The translations under genes and the position numbers were made by a program. From Carallia brachiata (lineage: Eukaryota > Streptophyta > Magnoliopsida > Malpighiales > Rhizophoraceae), in contig JADCRB010000002.1 of the NCBI GenBank assembly GCA_021464245.1, forward strand, positions 4,214,795-4,278,794: DNA of 64,000 nucleotides. The letters run 5' to 3'. This document shows, piece after piece, positions 45,528 through 59,695 of the stretch (within the stretch, counting starts at the first letter, position 1; each line of letters begins with the position of its first letter). Below the pieces are notes generated by a model, which worked only from the letters and a program-made list of their open reading frames with translations, made no database searches and was not told where the DNA came from.

Positions 45528-48102
45528 AGGTGAATTTTTTTTTTTTTTTTTTTGGGTTAGAGCATGGGTGAATTGTTTTTCTTTTTTTTTTTTTTTGGTC
45601 AAATGAATTGTTTTAAGTGTAAATGAAGAAAACTGGGTTTGGAGAGTGGACCGATTAGAAGAAGATGAGCCCAAATTCTTTTCCGTTCTTTAAATTGCAT
45701 AAGCCCAACCTAAACTCCGTGGCCCATGTTTGGCCTTCACGTTTATTTTTTAATTGCCCCTATCTGCAGGTTGGGCTGCATGGCCCAAATTGCAATCAAC
45801 ATGAACCCACTTGAGCAAACTCAAAATTTAAGGAACCATGTACGTGTACTGTGATTTTTTTTTTTTTTTTTCACTTACAAAGCAGAAATTTAACATGGAC
45901 CAGAAAAATAAAAGGTTTTGACTTTGGCTTAACCGAAAAGATGAGGGTGATAACATAATGACAGGATAATTAGTAGAGAAAAACCTTCGAAAAAACTTTT
46001 GGCATTTCACTCATTGCATAAAATTAGAATGATTTTGTGAAATGACTATCTTTTTTGTTTTGAAATATAGCAAATATTAGTTCCACATTGGAAAGAAAAA
46101 ATGGTGCAATCAGGATATAAGTGGCATTATACCATAACTCAACGGTTTAAGATTTTTAATAAGAAATGTTGTTGAGGCTCAATAGAAGCTGTTTGCCCCC
46201 AGGCTCAGTTATTAATACTCTTCCAAGTTTCTTTGGGCTCTCCCGGCCGTTTAAACCAACAAGTATCATTCTCTAACTGTCCCACAAGCAAAAAAATCAT
46301 ATATTTTTGTTAATGTAATTTGTCAAGGATTCAGAGATTTACATCATCGTCCAATATTCACACCACACCCCCCCCCCCCCCAAAAAAAAAAAAAAATCAG
46401 AAGTAAAAACATCTTACCGCCATCTCATATTATCTCCACTGCATGACTGTTGCCAGAAATCATAACCACCGATGGTCTGCTGCTAAAGCCAGCATCCTAC
46501 TTCCAACCTTTTTGTCATTGTGTCAGTAAATTAAAGAATAGCTATGTGGAGGTTATGATAGCATTAAGCAAAAATTTAAACATAACAATCATACATTTAC
46601 CCTGCACATACTGTTTCCCTTTTATCATGAAATTGCAATCAGTAAGAAATCGAACTTAATGCTACCTCAGAAATGAACAACTAAAACATGCAATTGGCTT
46701 TGTGGGGCATGGTGGGGTGAAATTTTCAAACATGCTTCTCTTATATATATATTCAAAATAATTTATTGTTCCTTTGTCTACAGGGGCTGGCTTCAAAAGT
46801 CTCTACCTAATTTATTATTCATTTTCTTCACAATGTGGTTTATTTGAAAACCTAATTTTATTTGAGTTCTACTATATGACTTTACTTTAAATAAAAGTGT
46901 TCACGTAATCTATTAATAACGTCTAACAGTTATTTTTTTTTTAAATTGGTCACCCAACGATTTATATCATTTTAATCTCACCAAAAGAATTTCACTGAAT
47001 ATTTTTCATTTTATTTTCCTAGCTAGCATATATAGACAGTGGTGAGTCTCAATAGTCCGATCATGATGGCATTTGAGAAAGAATTCTGTAGAATACTGGA
47101 GGTGAGGTGGTGGGCGATGAGGAAACTTTTGTCCACTTCTTCAAAATGTGTACATGGCTGTACCTTTCTCAAGGTAGGCCAGTCTTTTTCCAAACCCTCT
47201 TCCAGCTGCTGCATTTCCATGTGGAAGAGGGCTTCCTATGCTGTCAAATAAGAATAAGACATAGAGACAAAGTCGCTTTTTCCCTGACTTTGTCCGGCCT
47301 ACTTAATAACTTCCTGGTGAAAATGTACATATCTATTTCACCTCCCCTTACCTTGCCCTGTACCAAAATTACCTTTCTATATATACCATTCAAAAAAAAA
47401 AAAAAACAAAAGAAAAGAAAAACTTGCTGTGTATGTCGTTGGTGCAAGTTTATGTTATTGTCCAAGTAAAATCTTCTTCAATCAAACTGGTCAAGGGAAA
47501 GTAAATTTTTAAGTCTAATCTAAATGATACACAATATATATATCAAGTTAATCTCACACACACGCTCACACACATACACACAATGTCAAAGTGTTGAAAA
47601 AAAATTAATTAGTCATAAAAAAGGCAGCTTTAGAGTCTGAAACACTGGTTGAGCTAGAACTTAAACTAGAACAAGCTTTAATAGTAATTTATTTGCGTTA
47701 TTATAACTATATAAATAATATATTTTTTATTTTTCCTCAAAATTATGGGCTTGTTCGGAAGGCATGTTTCATATCCGATCAAGCCTTAGAATTTAAAATA
47801 TATAAAAGTTTGCTCCTGTTAAAAAATAGTGTTAAAAATTTTTCTGACTTCGTCCGGATAGTTAGTAATAGTATATATTGTATGGTATATAATAAACAAC
47901 ATGTCCCAGATAAAAATAATGGTATATAGTAAATGAACTGGCATTAGTGCTTGTAAAATATAAAATAATTGTCGTTTGCCTACAGCTAAATATATGCTGT
48001 TTCTCCCATCAAATGCTAGCTTCATAATATTGCTACTTATACGTAATTTTAACAATTAATATGCCCATTGTGATCAACATTTTTTTTTTTTTTTTTGCAA
48101 AG
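45528..48102. other. Intergenic, low complexity
   Basis: T-runs near 45538, 45585 and 45855; a run of 14 C followed by A (46368-46395); CA-rich repeats (47550-47582). A less AT-rich stretch at 47030-47300 has overlapping frames on both strands with no recognised motif. Nothing else is supportable. Confidence 0.5.
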
Positions 48103-48116
48103 TACTTCATTCAAAC

Positions 48117-48286
48117 CACAGAAAGGCGAGTCATTATATAAGAAAAGGTTATTTTATTACTGTTTGATAGGTCACGGGGTTCAAATCTAGCAAACAACGT
48201 CTTTACTAAAATAAAAGAAATGTTGCATACATCTATCCTTCCTTAACTATACAAAAAGAGGGGCGTTGTGCACTAGGACACTATTT
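48117..48286 (+). mobile_element. Au-type SINE
   Basis: B-box region GGTCACGGGGTTCAAATC, followed by body features of the plant Au SINE (AACAACGTCTTTAC, GTTGCATACATCTATCC, GTTGTGCACTAGGACAC). A perfect 14-base target duplication TACTTCATTCAAAC flanks it (48103-48116 and 48287-48300). Confidence 0.9.
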
Positions 48287-48300
48287 TACTTCATTCAAAC

Positions 48301-50100
48301 TACTAAGCATGTTATAATATAAAACACAAATTTAAACCTTTTTTGGTTCACTAAAGTAGAGTTTAAACTAATAGTTTACGCTTCAAATATTTTTCATATA
48401 ATATCCATTTGTGGGGAGTAGCCAGAAACATAATGATCTTAGAGTAAATTATTTGGAAGCATTGAAAATGCTCCCAACATGTCTAATTAAAGAGACATTG
48501 AAATGGAGCCTTTGAGAGCATATAAACAAATGTTAATACAAAATCCAAATGCGTCATAATTCTGCATTCATTTATTTTTGGTTTTTTTCGACAATAAATA
48601 TTTTTTTTTTGTTGTTTTGGTTGATAGGTCTAATATTTACATAAATTTTATGCAAATTTTGATACAAAATTTGAGATTTATTTATTTAAATATTGTGAAT
48701 TTTAGTGGATTTTATTTCAGTTAGCTATTTTATGTTTTGTAAGTTAAATGGATACAATCGAAGTATTTAAAGTATATCCTAAGGACCTATTGGATTTGAA
48801 GAGAGTGAAAACTAGCCAAGAACTAAAGAACTGGACCAAAATTAGTTGGAAAGCTAATTTGTGGTTTAATTTTGGTAGAATTCGCTAACTTTGCATAATG
48901 TTTGTTTTCTCGGCCATAACTCCCTTTACACAAATTAAAATTAGATGATTTTTAAGTCGAATCGAAGTTAAGAAATAGAGCTATAACATCACTGTTTTGA
49001 CCAAATGCGGATTCTGCCTGGAAAGGATAAAAAATTGGGCCAAAAAATACAGGGTCAAAACTGTCTAAAAATTATAAATCATTTTTTGACTCTGATTTGA
49101 GTATTTAGGTTTACTTTTATTATTTTGAAGGAATATAAATACCTACTTTATAGAAATTTAAAGGGGGGCTTTTAGAGGTTTTATTTTAACGCAAGACAGA
49201 GAGAGAACATAGAGAGTGAAGAAGAGAAGAACTCAAAAGAGGAACTTAAAAATGTTGGAGATAAATTTTTCAATTTCCTTTCTTTTTTTTTTCTTTTTCT
49301 TTTGAACTCTATAAAGTTGATTATTAGTTTTTTTTTTAAAATTTTTAGCATTAGTGGCTAGAACCCTAAATTAAGGGGAAACGATGTAACCTAATTTATG
49401 GTTGAATTATTTAATTTTTGTGGACGTTTAATAATTCTTTTGATTATATTGCAATCTCATATTAAGAACTTGATTTGATTTATTTATTTTGTTCTTACTT
49501 ATACTTTTGTGCCTGATCACTAAAAAAGTAGTCATTGGATTTGTGCTGATATCAATAGATGAAATATAGTTGTGTACTAAATAGATAAACATATATTCTT
49601 TGAGTCAAATATAAAATAAGTTTATACGATATCATAATTTCAGTGGTATCATGCCACTGAAATTTTGTGTTTTTAATGGTTTAATCTATTTTATGTGAGT
49701 TCGAGAGAAAATTACAAATAGATTGAATACAGTTAGAATCGCTGACAAAAACACTAACTAAAGAAAAAAAAATTGACATTCAAATTAATATTCTACAAAC
49801 TTCATGTAATTCAACTCTTCTAAATAAAAACTCATAACCTTAGTACTTTTGTTCTTGTATCGAAATCTTAGTCTAATTACTATCAAGTTCTTTTAATTAG
49901 TTTAATTTGTTTAATTTATTAATTTTTATTTTTATATTTTATCTCAAACATAAAATCTTTTGTTTAAATAATATAAATTATAATTAATTCTTTATTTTCT
50001 TATGTTCGGCACTTGAAATATTTATTAAATTTTATTACTATAATCAACCTCTTATTTTGTAGGATTTTGTCGGCCATTGGTCAATTGATTGAAGTAGCAT
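48301..50100 (+). other. AT-rich region with a possible solo-LTR-like relic
   Basis: Between about 48600 and 50000 the layout resembles a plant gypsy LTR and leader: a TATAAATACC-type box (49134), GAGAGAGAACATAGAGAG (49200), then CTAGAACCCTAAATTAAGGGG and ACGATGTAACC (49361-49391). No partner LTR, target duplication or coding part was found, so this is a guess. Confidence 0.3.
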
Positions 50101-52780
50101 TGACCCACAATTCTACGTATATTTTTTGAGTTGACATAATTCTACATGATTCTTCACTCAATCGAAGGGACGTGTCCGGGTTGGGTGAGAAGATCAGGGA
50201 AATCGTGGGTTGACTTGGGAAATAAATTCCTTATAATAAACATCAAACAAAGTCGAAATCACAGTAATGTTGCCAACCCTTCTCAAAATAGTGTTACAAT
50301 TAATTTAAAATAAAAGAGTAATTTTAAAATAATAATAAACTTATATACATTGTTAAATAATTAAATTTATATAAAAAAAATAAACAAACAAACTATTAGT
50401 AGATATTGCTGTATAAAATTTTGGTGCTACTTACTATTACTTAAATATAATTAGATAGTATTATTTTTAAAAATAAGTGAAATATTAGGAGTAATATTTT
50501 TATAATAAGAACATAATATAAGTTGTTGATTATTAAAATTAAAAATAAATAAATAAATTATTAAATATTATTAAATAAATTATAAAATTATTTTATTACT
50601 AATTAAAATAAAATTACGTAACGAGACTAAACTCTTCCAATAAAGAAAGGTGACATTCATAGCTCTTCAAGTGGACAAAAATAAGGAAGCTGCGTTGAAA
50701 GGTAGGGACAGAGCAGCACGTGGTCCCAATAAAAGAAAGAAAAAGCAAAGAGAGCTGGAACGGAAAGGAAAAGCCTTTTGGTGCATGTTGTTGCCACTGC
50801 ATCTTTGCCTTTGCTTTGTCTAAATCGTGAAAGAAAATCAGCCAAAAACCTAACACCCCCAATCCCTATATTTTATTTCCTTTTTTTTTTTTTTAATCAA
50901 AAAGTTATATAACAAGTGCAAAGGTATTAAACTAAGAGAGTCATGCCCTTGAGCTTCTACAATTAATTAAAAAGGTACTGTGTACCCTGCAGTTCTGATA
51001 CCCCAATTGATTCTGCTAAAGTTTTGTGTCTGTGTTACATGATCAGTGTTGTTGTGAGAGAGAGACCATATTTGATAATTGAGTTTGTGTGTAGTTATTT
51101 TGCTGAGAGGGACGAATGCCTGTGTATAACATTTCAACTGTGGCACTGAAAAACATGGCGTTTTTATAAGCATTTAAAGGGGACACAAATGCAATGAAAA
51201 TGACATTCTCCCTTTCCCCTCCTCTCTCTCTGTCTCTGTCTCTCTCTGTCTCTCTCTCTCTTCCCCTCATTGACAATTGACACCATTTTCAACTTTGGGT
51301 TGAAATTTGGGTCAGCAGCATCTTGTTGGAACAACCTTTTGAATGGCTCATCCAATTTTTTAGCACAACATTGGTCCCCCTATTACACAAATATCCTAAC
51401 CCTCCAAACTAGTTACAATCCATTTGTCATGCATATTATTATGCAATAAGAAAGGGTCATTGGCTTAGCTTTGCATATATACATATATTCAGCAACATGC
51501 ATGCTTGCCATAGTCTAACAATAAGCAACGACCTTTCCACTTTCTTTTTGACAAACATAGAGTCAAGATCATAAAAAAGAATATTTTATGTAAAAGAAAG
51601 CTGTCTAAATTGTAGCCACCCCTCAACGTGTATACAATTTCATAAAGGCAGGTTCCTACTATCTGTCATGATTGCACTTTTGTTTGACAGAATCATAGCC
51701 TAGAAAACCCAAATCCAAAGAAAATTTGCAACCCCTACTCACGGTTACATGCCACATGATAGAGTATCCATTAGTTGCAAACATTGGCTAGATAGGGTAA
51801 CTCATCATAAGACCGATATTAATGTCAATTATGCATGCCTATAAAGTTTTAATATTATACCAAAATTTTTATTTAGTTCATGAATTGTGTAATAATTTTG
51901 CTGAATGAGTAAAGTTTAAAAGCATATTCTTTATCACCGACTATTGTAGTCTAATAGTTAACAAATTAGTACACGTACATTCTTCTTTATATAATTGTTA
52001 GAGCAGTTTGGTGACCCTTGTTGAGTATGGAGTATACCGTGTAACGGCTCTTATCTATTGTACAAAATAAAGCGATGCTATCTTTACTGACAGGCGAGTG
52101 GCTGCCATCTTACTTTCCCATTTTCCTGCACAAAAAAAAAAAAAAGGCAAAATTCTTCTCATCCATTATCCCATATCAAGAAAAGAAGTATGAGATTATG
52201 ATTTCATTCTACGTTGTTAAGTAAGAACTTAGAATTACTTGAGCTAGTCGCATGTTCTTAAGTTAGAAACTTCTTAAGTGCTATGGAGGCCATGTTAACA
52301 ATTCTGGAAATGGGTTTCTCGTCATAATAACAATATTCTACTATGTTGTACATAGACGAAATATTGTAGCCTGTTGCCTCTCATCAGTCATCGACAAGTT
52401 AAAATTTCAAATTATTGGTTTTGAAGTCATTTGGTCCCAAATATAATGAGTGTGGTCTGAGCATGAATCATTTTCCTCCTCGGAATCTTCATGCAAATAT
52501 TGCACTGCATGGGCCAATATGCTATATGAACTCATAATGGTGTCTAGTCTTTCTTTATGTAAACTGAACATACAAAAATTAGTACAATAACGGTAAAGCA
52601 TTCCGTTTGGATTAACACCACAACTTCATCTGGAAATTGGAAATTCAAATCAATGAACAAACAAAAATACAAAACAAAGAATAAGGCCCTTGAATCTGGC
52701 TGCTGCTGATTGAAATCTGAGGTTAAAACAGAAGAGATAAAATTTGCTTTTTTAAAGCTGCATGTGAGCATTTCCACATA
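50101..52780. other. Intergenic region and 3' flank of the IDD gene
   Basis: Contains a CT microsatellite (51222-51262) and AT-rich sequence. The last 350 bases probably include the 3' UTR of the gene ending at 52781. Short minus frames at 50614-50862 and 52407-52777 have no recognised motif. Confidence 0.5.
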
Positions 52781-54802
52781 TTATTCTCCCTCCCCTTCAG
52801 TCGTTGCAGAGGACATATAACTCATCACGAGCGAGGACTCATCCGCAGGTGCTGCTGCTGTGGATGCTTGGAATTGCTGCTTGCATGCTTGGCAAGTGAT
52901 TTGCATAATAGTAGAGCTAATCTTCTTTGTGGCTTGTTCTCTCAAACCCTGAGCCTTTTCGATTTCAGCTTGAGCTTGTTGCCTTATCCTCTTAGCATTT
53001 GCAAATTCCAGCTCAGCCATCTCAATTTGCCTCTTAGCTTCTTGCCTGGCCTCTTCGGCATAGGCCTTTTCAGCCATGGCTAACCTCAATTGCTCATTTG
53101 CAAATTCTTTCAGTTTAGCTGCTTCCATTACAGGTGCATCAGAATCCTTTTCCTTGCTCGCCTCCACACAAGCATTACTCGAATCAGTACCCTTTCCGCG
53201 ATCACTAGACCCTATTGAGAGCTTCAAATTTGTACCATAACAATCATCAAGATTTTTGGATGACGACGACGGAAGAAGCTGCAATTCAAGATTGTGTTCT
53301 TGCTTGCCAGAAGTTGAAGCACCATTTCTATCGGAATATATAAAAAGGGGTTCAGCTGGTTTTAGTATCGGCAAGCCTGGCAAAGGTGATATGTTGAAAT
53401 TGGCATCACTTGAAGGGCTAGTACTCGAAGCAGTTCTAGAGGAGCAGGCCGGCTGCATGGCCTGAAGTTCAGGCTGGGATCGCCTCACTGTGCAAGCATC
53501 TTGGTGTTCAATAAAACTCTCTACCCTGAAAGGACGAGGATTTATTAGAATCATCCAAAGGGAGAGCATTTAAGTATGTTCAATTAGTGGTCTAATTTTT
53601 TCTTGCTGTCTTATACAAAGCTGGCAATTACAGTTAACCAACTATAGTTTCCTATCATGTAGGGCTGCCATGAAACGAAACATTATAAAATTGATTAAGG
53701 ATCTATATCATGGATTATGTGCCGGGGGTTGCCATATTAAATACAGTACTGAATCAGATAATGGGATGGTGTGGAGAACAAATGGGGAATAATTTATATT
53801 TAGCCAAAGAAGACTGCTTTTTGGGAACAGTGTGCACGAACCCCCACAGACTTCCATTTGGTGGCCTGTAGATCACATACATGGCCAGCAATGAAGTGGG
53901 TTTTTGACAGAAAATCATTTTTAGGAATTGGGAGGTCCAAATTTCTTGGTTTTCATGGTGGGGGTTTAGGGTTCCAAAAGATGGTGATTTGGAAACATAA
54001 TCGATTGGAAATACAAAAAAAAAAAAGAAAAAAACAAAACAAAACACAAACAAAAAAAAATAAAGAAAAAGAGGAGATGAATTACCTAGAGAAGACACGG
54101 CCACAGTCACAGGAGTGGCCTCTAGTTCCACAAGTCTTGAGGTGGGCTTTGTAGTCAGATTGAACAGCATAACCTTTAGAGCACTTCTCACAAACCCACT
54201 GCTTGTGATTGCTGTGCTTCCTTCTAAAATGCTTTTTGATGCCAACAAGATCCCCTAAAGCATGGCAAGGGTCATGATGCAAGCAGCTGGGCTCAGGACA
54301 AACATAAACTCTCTTCTTCACCTCCTGTGTCTCCCTCTTCAGCAACTTCCAGGGCACTTTGTGCCTTCTCCTATGCATTTGGAGGTTCTGGTCTCTTTGG
54401 AACCCTTGGTTGCAGATCTCACACACATATCTGTCTGATTCCAGCAGGGTCCTGGGTGACAGTGACACCACCTCTGCATCTGGATCTATAAGCATAGCAA
54501 AACTTGAATAATTGACAACAGAAGATCAAATTGACTCAAAAAAGGGAAACCCATGAATTTGGTTGATATGAATAACTGAAAGAAACAATAAAAAAACAAA
54601 CTTTTTTCTTTTTTTTCTTTTTTTTTTTTTCTGTTAGCTTCTGTTGCTGAAGAAATAATAATAATAAGAAGAAATAATAACCTGGTGTGCCTGCAGGTTT
54701 TCTTTTTCTTTTGTTGGTGGAGAGCCCATTATCCAAAGAAGCGAGGGGATCAGAAGATGGAAATAGAGCAGCTGATGGAGTGATATTATTGCTGTCTAGC
54801 AT
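52781..54802 (-). CDS. SGR5: INDETERMINATE-DOMAIN C2H2 zinc-finger transcription factor, SGR5/IDD15-like
   Basis: A nuclear DNA-binding factor; SGR5/IDD15 and its relatives IDD14 and IDD16 act in shoot gravitropism and auxin-related organ form. Three exons: 54682-54802, 54086-54485, 52781-53525, with GT/AG introns, joined in frame to 421 residues. N-terminus: FPSSDPLASLDNGL, a basic NKRKRKPAGTP nuclear signal, then the ID domain (residues about 45-195) with C2H2 YVCEICNQGFQRDQNLQMHR, a second finger YVCPEPSCLHHDPCHALGDL, and two C2HC-type fingers (WVCEKCSKGYAVQSDYKAH; HSCDCGRVFSR with VESFIEHQDAC across intron 2). The C-terminus holds a long Ala/Glu/Lys coiled coil (MEAAKLKEFANEQLRLAMAE onward) typical of this subclade. 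All zinc ligands are present and no lesion is seen. In relatives, alternative splicing makes shorter competing forms; that is not visible here. IDD14/16 rather than IDD15 is possible. Confidence 0.93.
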
Positions 54803-55500
54803 GGGGTGTGGATTGTTTTTGGAGTTTGGTGTGTGATTATATGTGCAACTACTACTGGTGAATTGAAGGAAATCAATAATCTTGACCTGTACAGTTTTTT
54901 GGTGAAGTTTTTCTTTTTTGGTGTAGGGGGATTTTCAGCTTTACTATTAGCAACAGTGATAAAAGAGAAAAATTGAGAGAGAGAGAGAAAGAGAGAGAGA
55001 GGGAGAGAAAAAGCTATTGCTTTCTGCAATCACCCTTCTTTAAGCTTTTTAGCTTTTGTTTGGCTAAGAGCTTTTCTTGGCTTTCTTTGTTTGTTTCCTT
55101 GACCCCCCCACTTTGAGAAGATTAAAAGTCTTAGAGGCAAAGGCTTCTCCCTCTCCTTGTAGTTCTATTCTATATGTCTGTATGTAAAGCCCTCTCTAGC
55201 TCTCTCTCTCTCTATCTATAGTATTGTAGAGAGAGAAAGATTAAGAGATTGCTGACCCAATCAGAAATGCTTGAAACTTTGAGCCCACACATCCGCATAC
55301 ACATAACGCATACACATACACATGTACAGCAGAGTGACGCAGCGTTTGGACAGAACAAAAAAAACATCCCCTCCACAAGAAAACAAACAGTCATTATTCG
55401 CATCGCACTGTAATTTGCATGAATAAATGCAGGCCTGGCCTGGCCTGGCCTGGCCACATCCCCTTCCACCCTCCTCTCTACTCTACAATACATTACAATT
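54803..55500 (-). promoter_or_regulatory. Leader and proximal upstream region of the IDD gene
   Basis: A GA/CT tract (54974-55010; CT-rich in the transcript) and a second CT tract (55196-55214) are typical of plant 5' UTRs and promoters. A pentanucleotide array GGCCT, about five units, lies at 55433-55455. No TATA box position can be fixed with confidence. Confidence 0.5.
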
Positions 55501-58500
55501 GTTAGTCATTTTTTATTTTTATTACAGTAAATAAAAAAACGATACACATGAGTGTGACCTCACAAATACTATACTCTCCTCCGCCCCTCACGTGACCCCT
55601 TTTTCTCTCTTTTGCCTACGAGAGAAAAGCAGAAAGTCCTATTGAAAAGGGTGAAAAGCAAAAAAGAGAGACTTTTTCTTTTTAGTAAAAAAGGTCTTTT
55701 TTTTTTCTTATCACGAAATTTATTAGATTACACGTTATATAATAAGAGTAATTTTTTAATTGTGCACTTTTTTTTATTTTAAGATTAGAATTTGATACTT
55801 TTAAAATAAAAGTCTAAAGTTTAATAAGTGTTTCTTTACAGACCGAATACTTGTTTTATTAAAAGTATAGATGTCAAAATTTGGCTCGAAAACACAGCTT
55901 GATCAATAATATCCGATAAATAAGCTTACGGGTTCGGCCTGAAAATCGGCTGATCAATATAACGCAAAAATATAGGATTAAATTGTAGATAACTGCAGAC
56001 CCAATTTCTTTTATAAGAGAATAAAAAAGTCAAATAATGAAAATTATAGTATTTGAAATATAAATTTTATGTACAAAAGTATAGTTTCCCACCATTTTAA
56101 GTATATATCTTGTGACCATCCTTCTGAAAAAAAAATGAAAGAAATTTATTATATAATATTTTCTTGTATTTTTACTTACTACTTGATTTATATGTGCACA
56201 TTATATATACAAGTATATATGTAATACATATATATATATGTATGTATATTTCATAGTAATAAAAGATTACTTATTTGATATAATTATCTATTTTATTTTC
56301 TTATAATTATAATATTTTAGTAATATACACATATATATTCACCTATTTATACACATCATATATTTATGTATATTTGTATACATACATACAAACATCCAAA
56401 CATACATAAATGTATGTACACATTATAAAAAATCTAAATATATGCCATGTGCAGAATCTACACATTTAAATTAGTCGTATGTCTTATATACTTATACACT
56501 TTTAATACAAATAAATATATATAAAAATATATAATAGATCATAATATATTGTCAATTTTGATATATGATAAAATAAAAGGACAATGAAACATAAAAGATT
56601 ATTTTCTAAAACAAATAGATGGTCAAACATAACCCCATCCATAAACAACCCAAACTTTACAGATCTCAAAGTAATTAGATTCAAATGGTGTGTTTGTTTT
56701 ATAAGATACGATATAATAGTGTAAGTTAGAATTCAACTATTCTACTTTAGTTCATATTTAGTTACTCAATATGGCAGATATAAGATAAATTAGTGTAAAC
56801 TTACTATCCTATAAGTATGTGATAGTACTATCTTTTTACCTTTCTGCGTTAGTCTATCTCATCTCATAAGTTAGTGTTGATAAATTGTATATATTTTCCT
56901 CAAAACAACTAAAAAATGTTAATCGTTTTTTATATCTTCAAATTTATTTGTATAAAAAAAATTAATGCTTAATTTTTAAAAATATTTTTTTTATAAATTT
57001 AAAATTTATAAACAGTAAAATGTACAATAACATTTAAAATAAATATTAATTTTATTACTTAATTTTAGTTATTTTTAATAAAATATTAAAATTAATAATA
57101 AATGTAAGTCAAATATTTTTAAGAGTAAAAAAATTATTTTGATATACTATACTATTTTACTCTATATCATCCAAATATTATATAAAATAATTATTCTATA
57201 TTATTTAATACTATTCAAATATAATATAGATTAGTAATTTAGTTTATCTTATGTCATATAGTCTATACTATTGTATATTATACTATTTAATCCGCGCACT
57301 CAATTGAATATAACTGGAAGTAATTTGACTCAGACCTATCCGTCCTATCTTATTTGATAGCTATAATTGATAGACTTATTCATCTGAGATAACTTAAGAG
57401 TTGTTCTCTTTCAGTTGTTTTACAAAATGTAGTACACGTGGACCAAAAAACAACAAAAACCATAATGTAGTACACAACTAAACCATAATTAATAGACAAA
57501 TATTAAGAGTCTTATTAAGTAATTAAGTAATGAACTACATAATAAGAATAGATTTTTCTTTTTCATAAATTTTACACTCTTCTTTTTTATAATTTTAAAC
57601 TCAAAATCTTTATAATAGAAGTATTAAATTCTAACTATTATAATTTAAAAATTAATAAAGAGTGAAATATTATTGATCCTAATAATGATCGTCATAGTAT
57701 GCAAAACATAAAAATGGTGTCCCCTAAGGAAAATTGAAAAAAAAAAAGTATAAATGTTTCTAAGAGGATTTTCAGCCCTCAAGCGTCTACACATTCATTT
57801 TAGATGTCTGACGATAATCTTGATAATTGATAGTTGTGATTTAGGTGAAATCAATATGCCTTAACTGTTTTTAAACAGCCTTAGACATGCTTCAAACTCA
57901 AACAATTTTTTTTAATAAAATATATATATTAAAGATAAGAACACCAACATGCCAGCTTTCATGGCGACTGAGACTAAGGATACGTTTGAGATTATTTTAT
58001 AATTTAAAAATCCGAGTTTTTTTTGCGAAACACAAATTTATTAATATTTGGTAATCTTTAAAATTTTCGCTTAGTGAAAATTCACTACAGCTTAAACCTG
58101 AACTTAAAGACTACAATATTTCAATACAATAGATAAACATAAGAAGTATAACTTTTTTTTTTCAAATTTTTTACGACAAAAATACACATTATACTTCTTT
58201 TCTATTCTTTTTTATTTTATGAGTAAGTTTAATAAACACACGTTATTTTATTTTTCTTTCAGTTATGTCTGTTGACATAGGTTTTGAAACTGTCAATTGC
58301 AATAGCAAAATTCAACCACAAGACCAAGCAATCCTTAAAGTCATTTTTCCCACTATTTTAAGCACGTATTGTTCCATATTGACCTAGTTCATTCACTATT
58401 TAATATAAAATTATAAATTAAAAAAAAAAGCTCTGAAATTATTTGTAAACAATAGAATTTGATATCAAAACAAGGCATCGATCGGGCAAACCTTTATTAT

Positions 58501-58800
58501 GACCGTATAGTGCTCCAAACAAACTTCCCATTGCTTGGTCGTGGGTTATCGTAATTTTCGTAATTTCAATGACAAGTTTTTGTTTTTTTTTTTGACTTGT
58601 TACAAGAAATGCCAAAAGATTAAAAAATAAAACCAGAATTAGAAAGTCAAATACATGACCAACAAGTTGAGATATTCTTCTCAACCAATTATAGTAAAAG
58701 CAATGACATCACCAGTTGGAGTTGACCTACTTTCTTTGTAGAATTCCCCTAAACTTCTGGTAATATTTTGATTTGGAAATGTCTTTCTTACAGTGATTAT
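55501..58800. other. AT-rich intergenic region
   Basis: Contains TA/CA-rich low complexity (56200-56420) and a sequence at 56690-57305 whose ends (GTGTGTTTGTTTTATAAG; complement GTGCGCGGATTAAATAG) loosely resemble a Tourist-type element, without a clear duplication. A TAGATGTCAAAATTTGG word near 55867 resembles hAT ends. No gene recognised. Confidence 0.45.
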
Positions 58801-58807
58801 CATTATT

Positions 58808-59695
58808 TTTTTTTTTGACCAAATAGAAAATTCCTTAGAATAAACATGAAAAACATATGTACAAAGGGCCAACAAAAATTAGAGCTCACATCACCTTATA
58901 AAACAACCTATATATACATAATCAAAACAACCTCCTAGAGACCCAACTAATAGAGCCCACACTAACCAGACCACAAACCAGCCCAACATAGCCTCATGCA
59001 GGACAAAATGAAGCCCAAGCCCGAGCACATAGCGTAGGAAAATAGATGGCCCGCACAATAAAGAGATCGGGCTAAAGCCTAACATAGCAGAAACCTGGAA
59101 CTAGAAGGTTCTAAACCTGCACCGCACAACAGCAGCAACCCCGGACACAACTGGGAGTATGGTGAGGCAAGCCACAACGGATTGCCGGCAGCGCGACATT
59201 GGCCAAAAGCAGACTGCAAACCAGAAACGCCAGGCGCAACAAAAAAGTGCGAAACATTAACACTAGAGAGGATTGAGAAGCCAATGAGGAGGGAATTGAC
59301 CGAATTCGAAAGAAGCATCTAGGGACCAAGCACGAGGCGAGGCGATGACAAGGCACCAATGGACGATTTACCTATACAGGGTCTTGACGACCTTCGAAAG
59401 CTAGCAGTCGGCAAAAACAAGGTCGTCCCCCACCTCCCCACCCAAAGACCAGCCACAGCAGAGGAGCGAAGGACTTTGCAGGAACACTGGAGGGAATGCA
59501 CAACAAGGGAGGGCATCGAACAGCCACAACGAGAAGAAAACACCACCACCACAAAACCGAAAGCTCACCAATGAGTACCAAAGCCCACAGAGGGGCACTC
59601 AACGTCTACAAAGACAAATCAAGCTGACCGGAAGCCCAAAAGAAATGCCCAAAACCCCGACGGCATGAAGAGAGATGCTCTGCGTATGTTAGCAT
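58808..59695 (-). mobile_element. GC-richer polyadenylated retroposon, non-coding
   Basis: A block clearly less AT-rich than its flanks. On minus it ends in GGAATTTTCTATTTGGTC followed by an A-run (T-run 58807-58818 on plus), the mark of a reverse-transcribed RNA. Several overlapping frames exist on both strands (59079-59602), but none has a known domain, and they are by-products of composition. It could be a LINE 5'/leader-derived piece or a retrocopied non-coding RNA. Confidence 0.5.

Noticed and set aside
47023..47251. Exon of a conserved gene on either strand
   Set aside because: Frames exist on both strands but no family motif or splice context could be supported.
53256..54248. Additional frames overlapping the IDD gene
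   Set aside because: They are frame shadows or intron read-through of the three-exon gene, whose spliced frame is complete.
55433..55455. GGCCT array as a CRISPR-like or regulatory repeat
   Set aside because: Only about five units of five bases without spacers: an ordinary microsatellite.
56690..57305. Complete Tourist-type element
   Set aside because: The ends are only loosely similar and no TTA duplication was found.
59079..59602. Several overlapping open frames on both strands (up to 82 codons)
   Set aside because: They overlap in many frames, have no domain, and follow from the higher GC of the retroposon. None is conserved or has a plausible start context.
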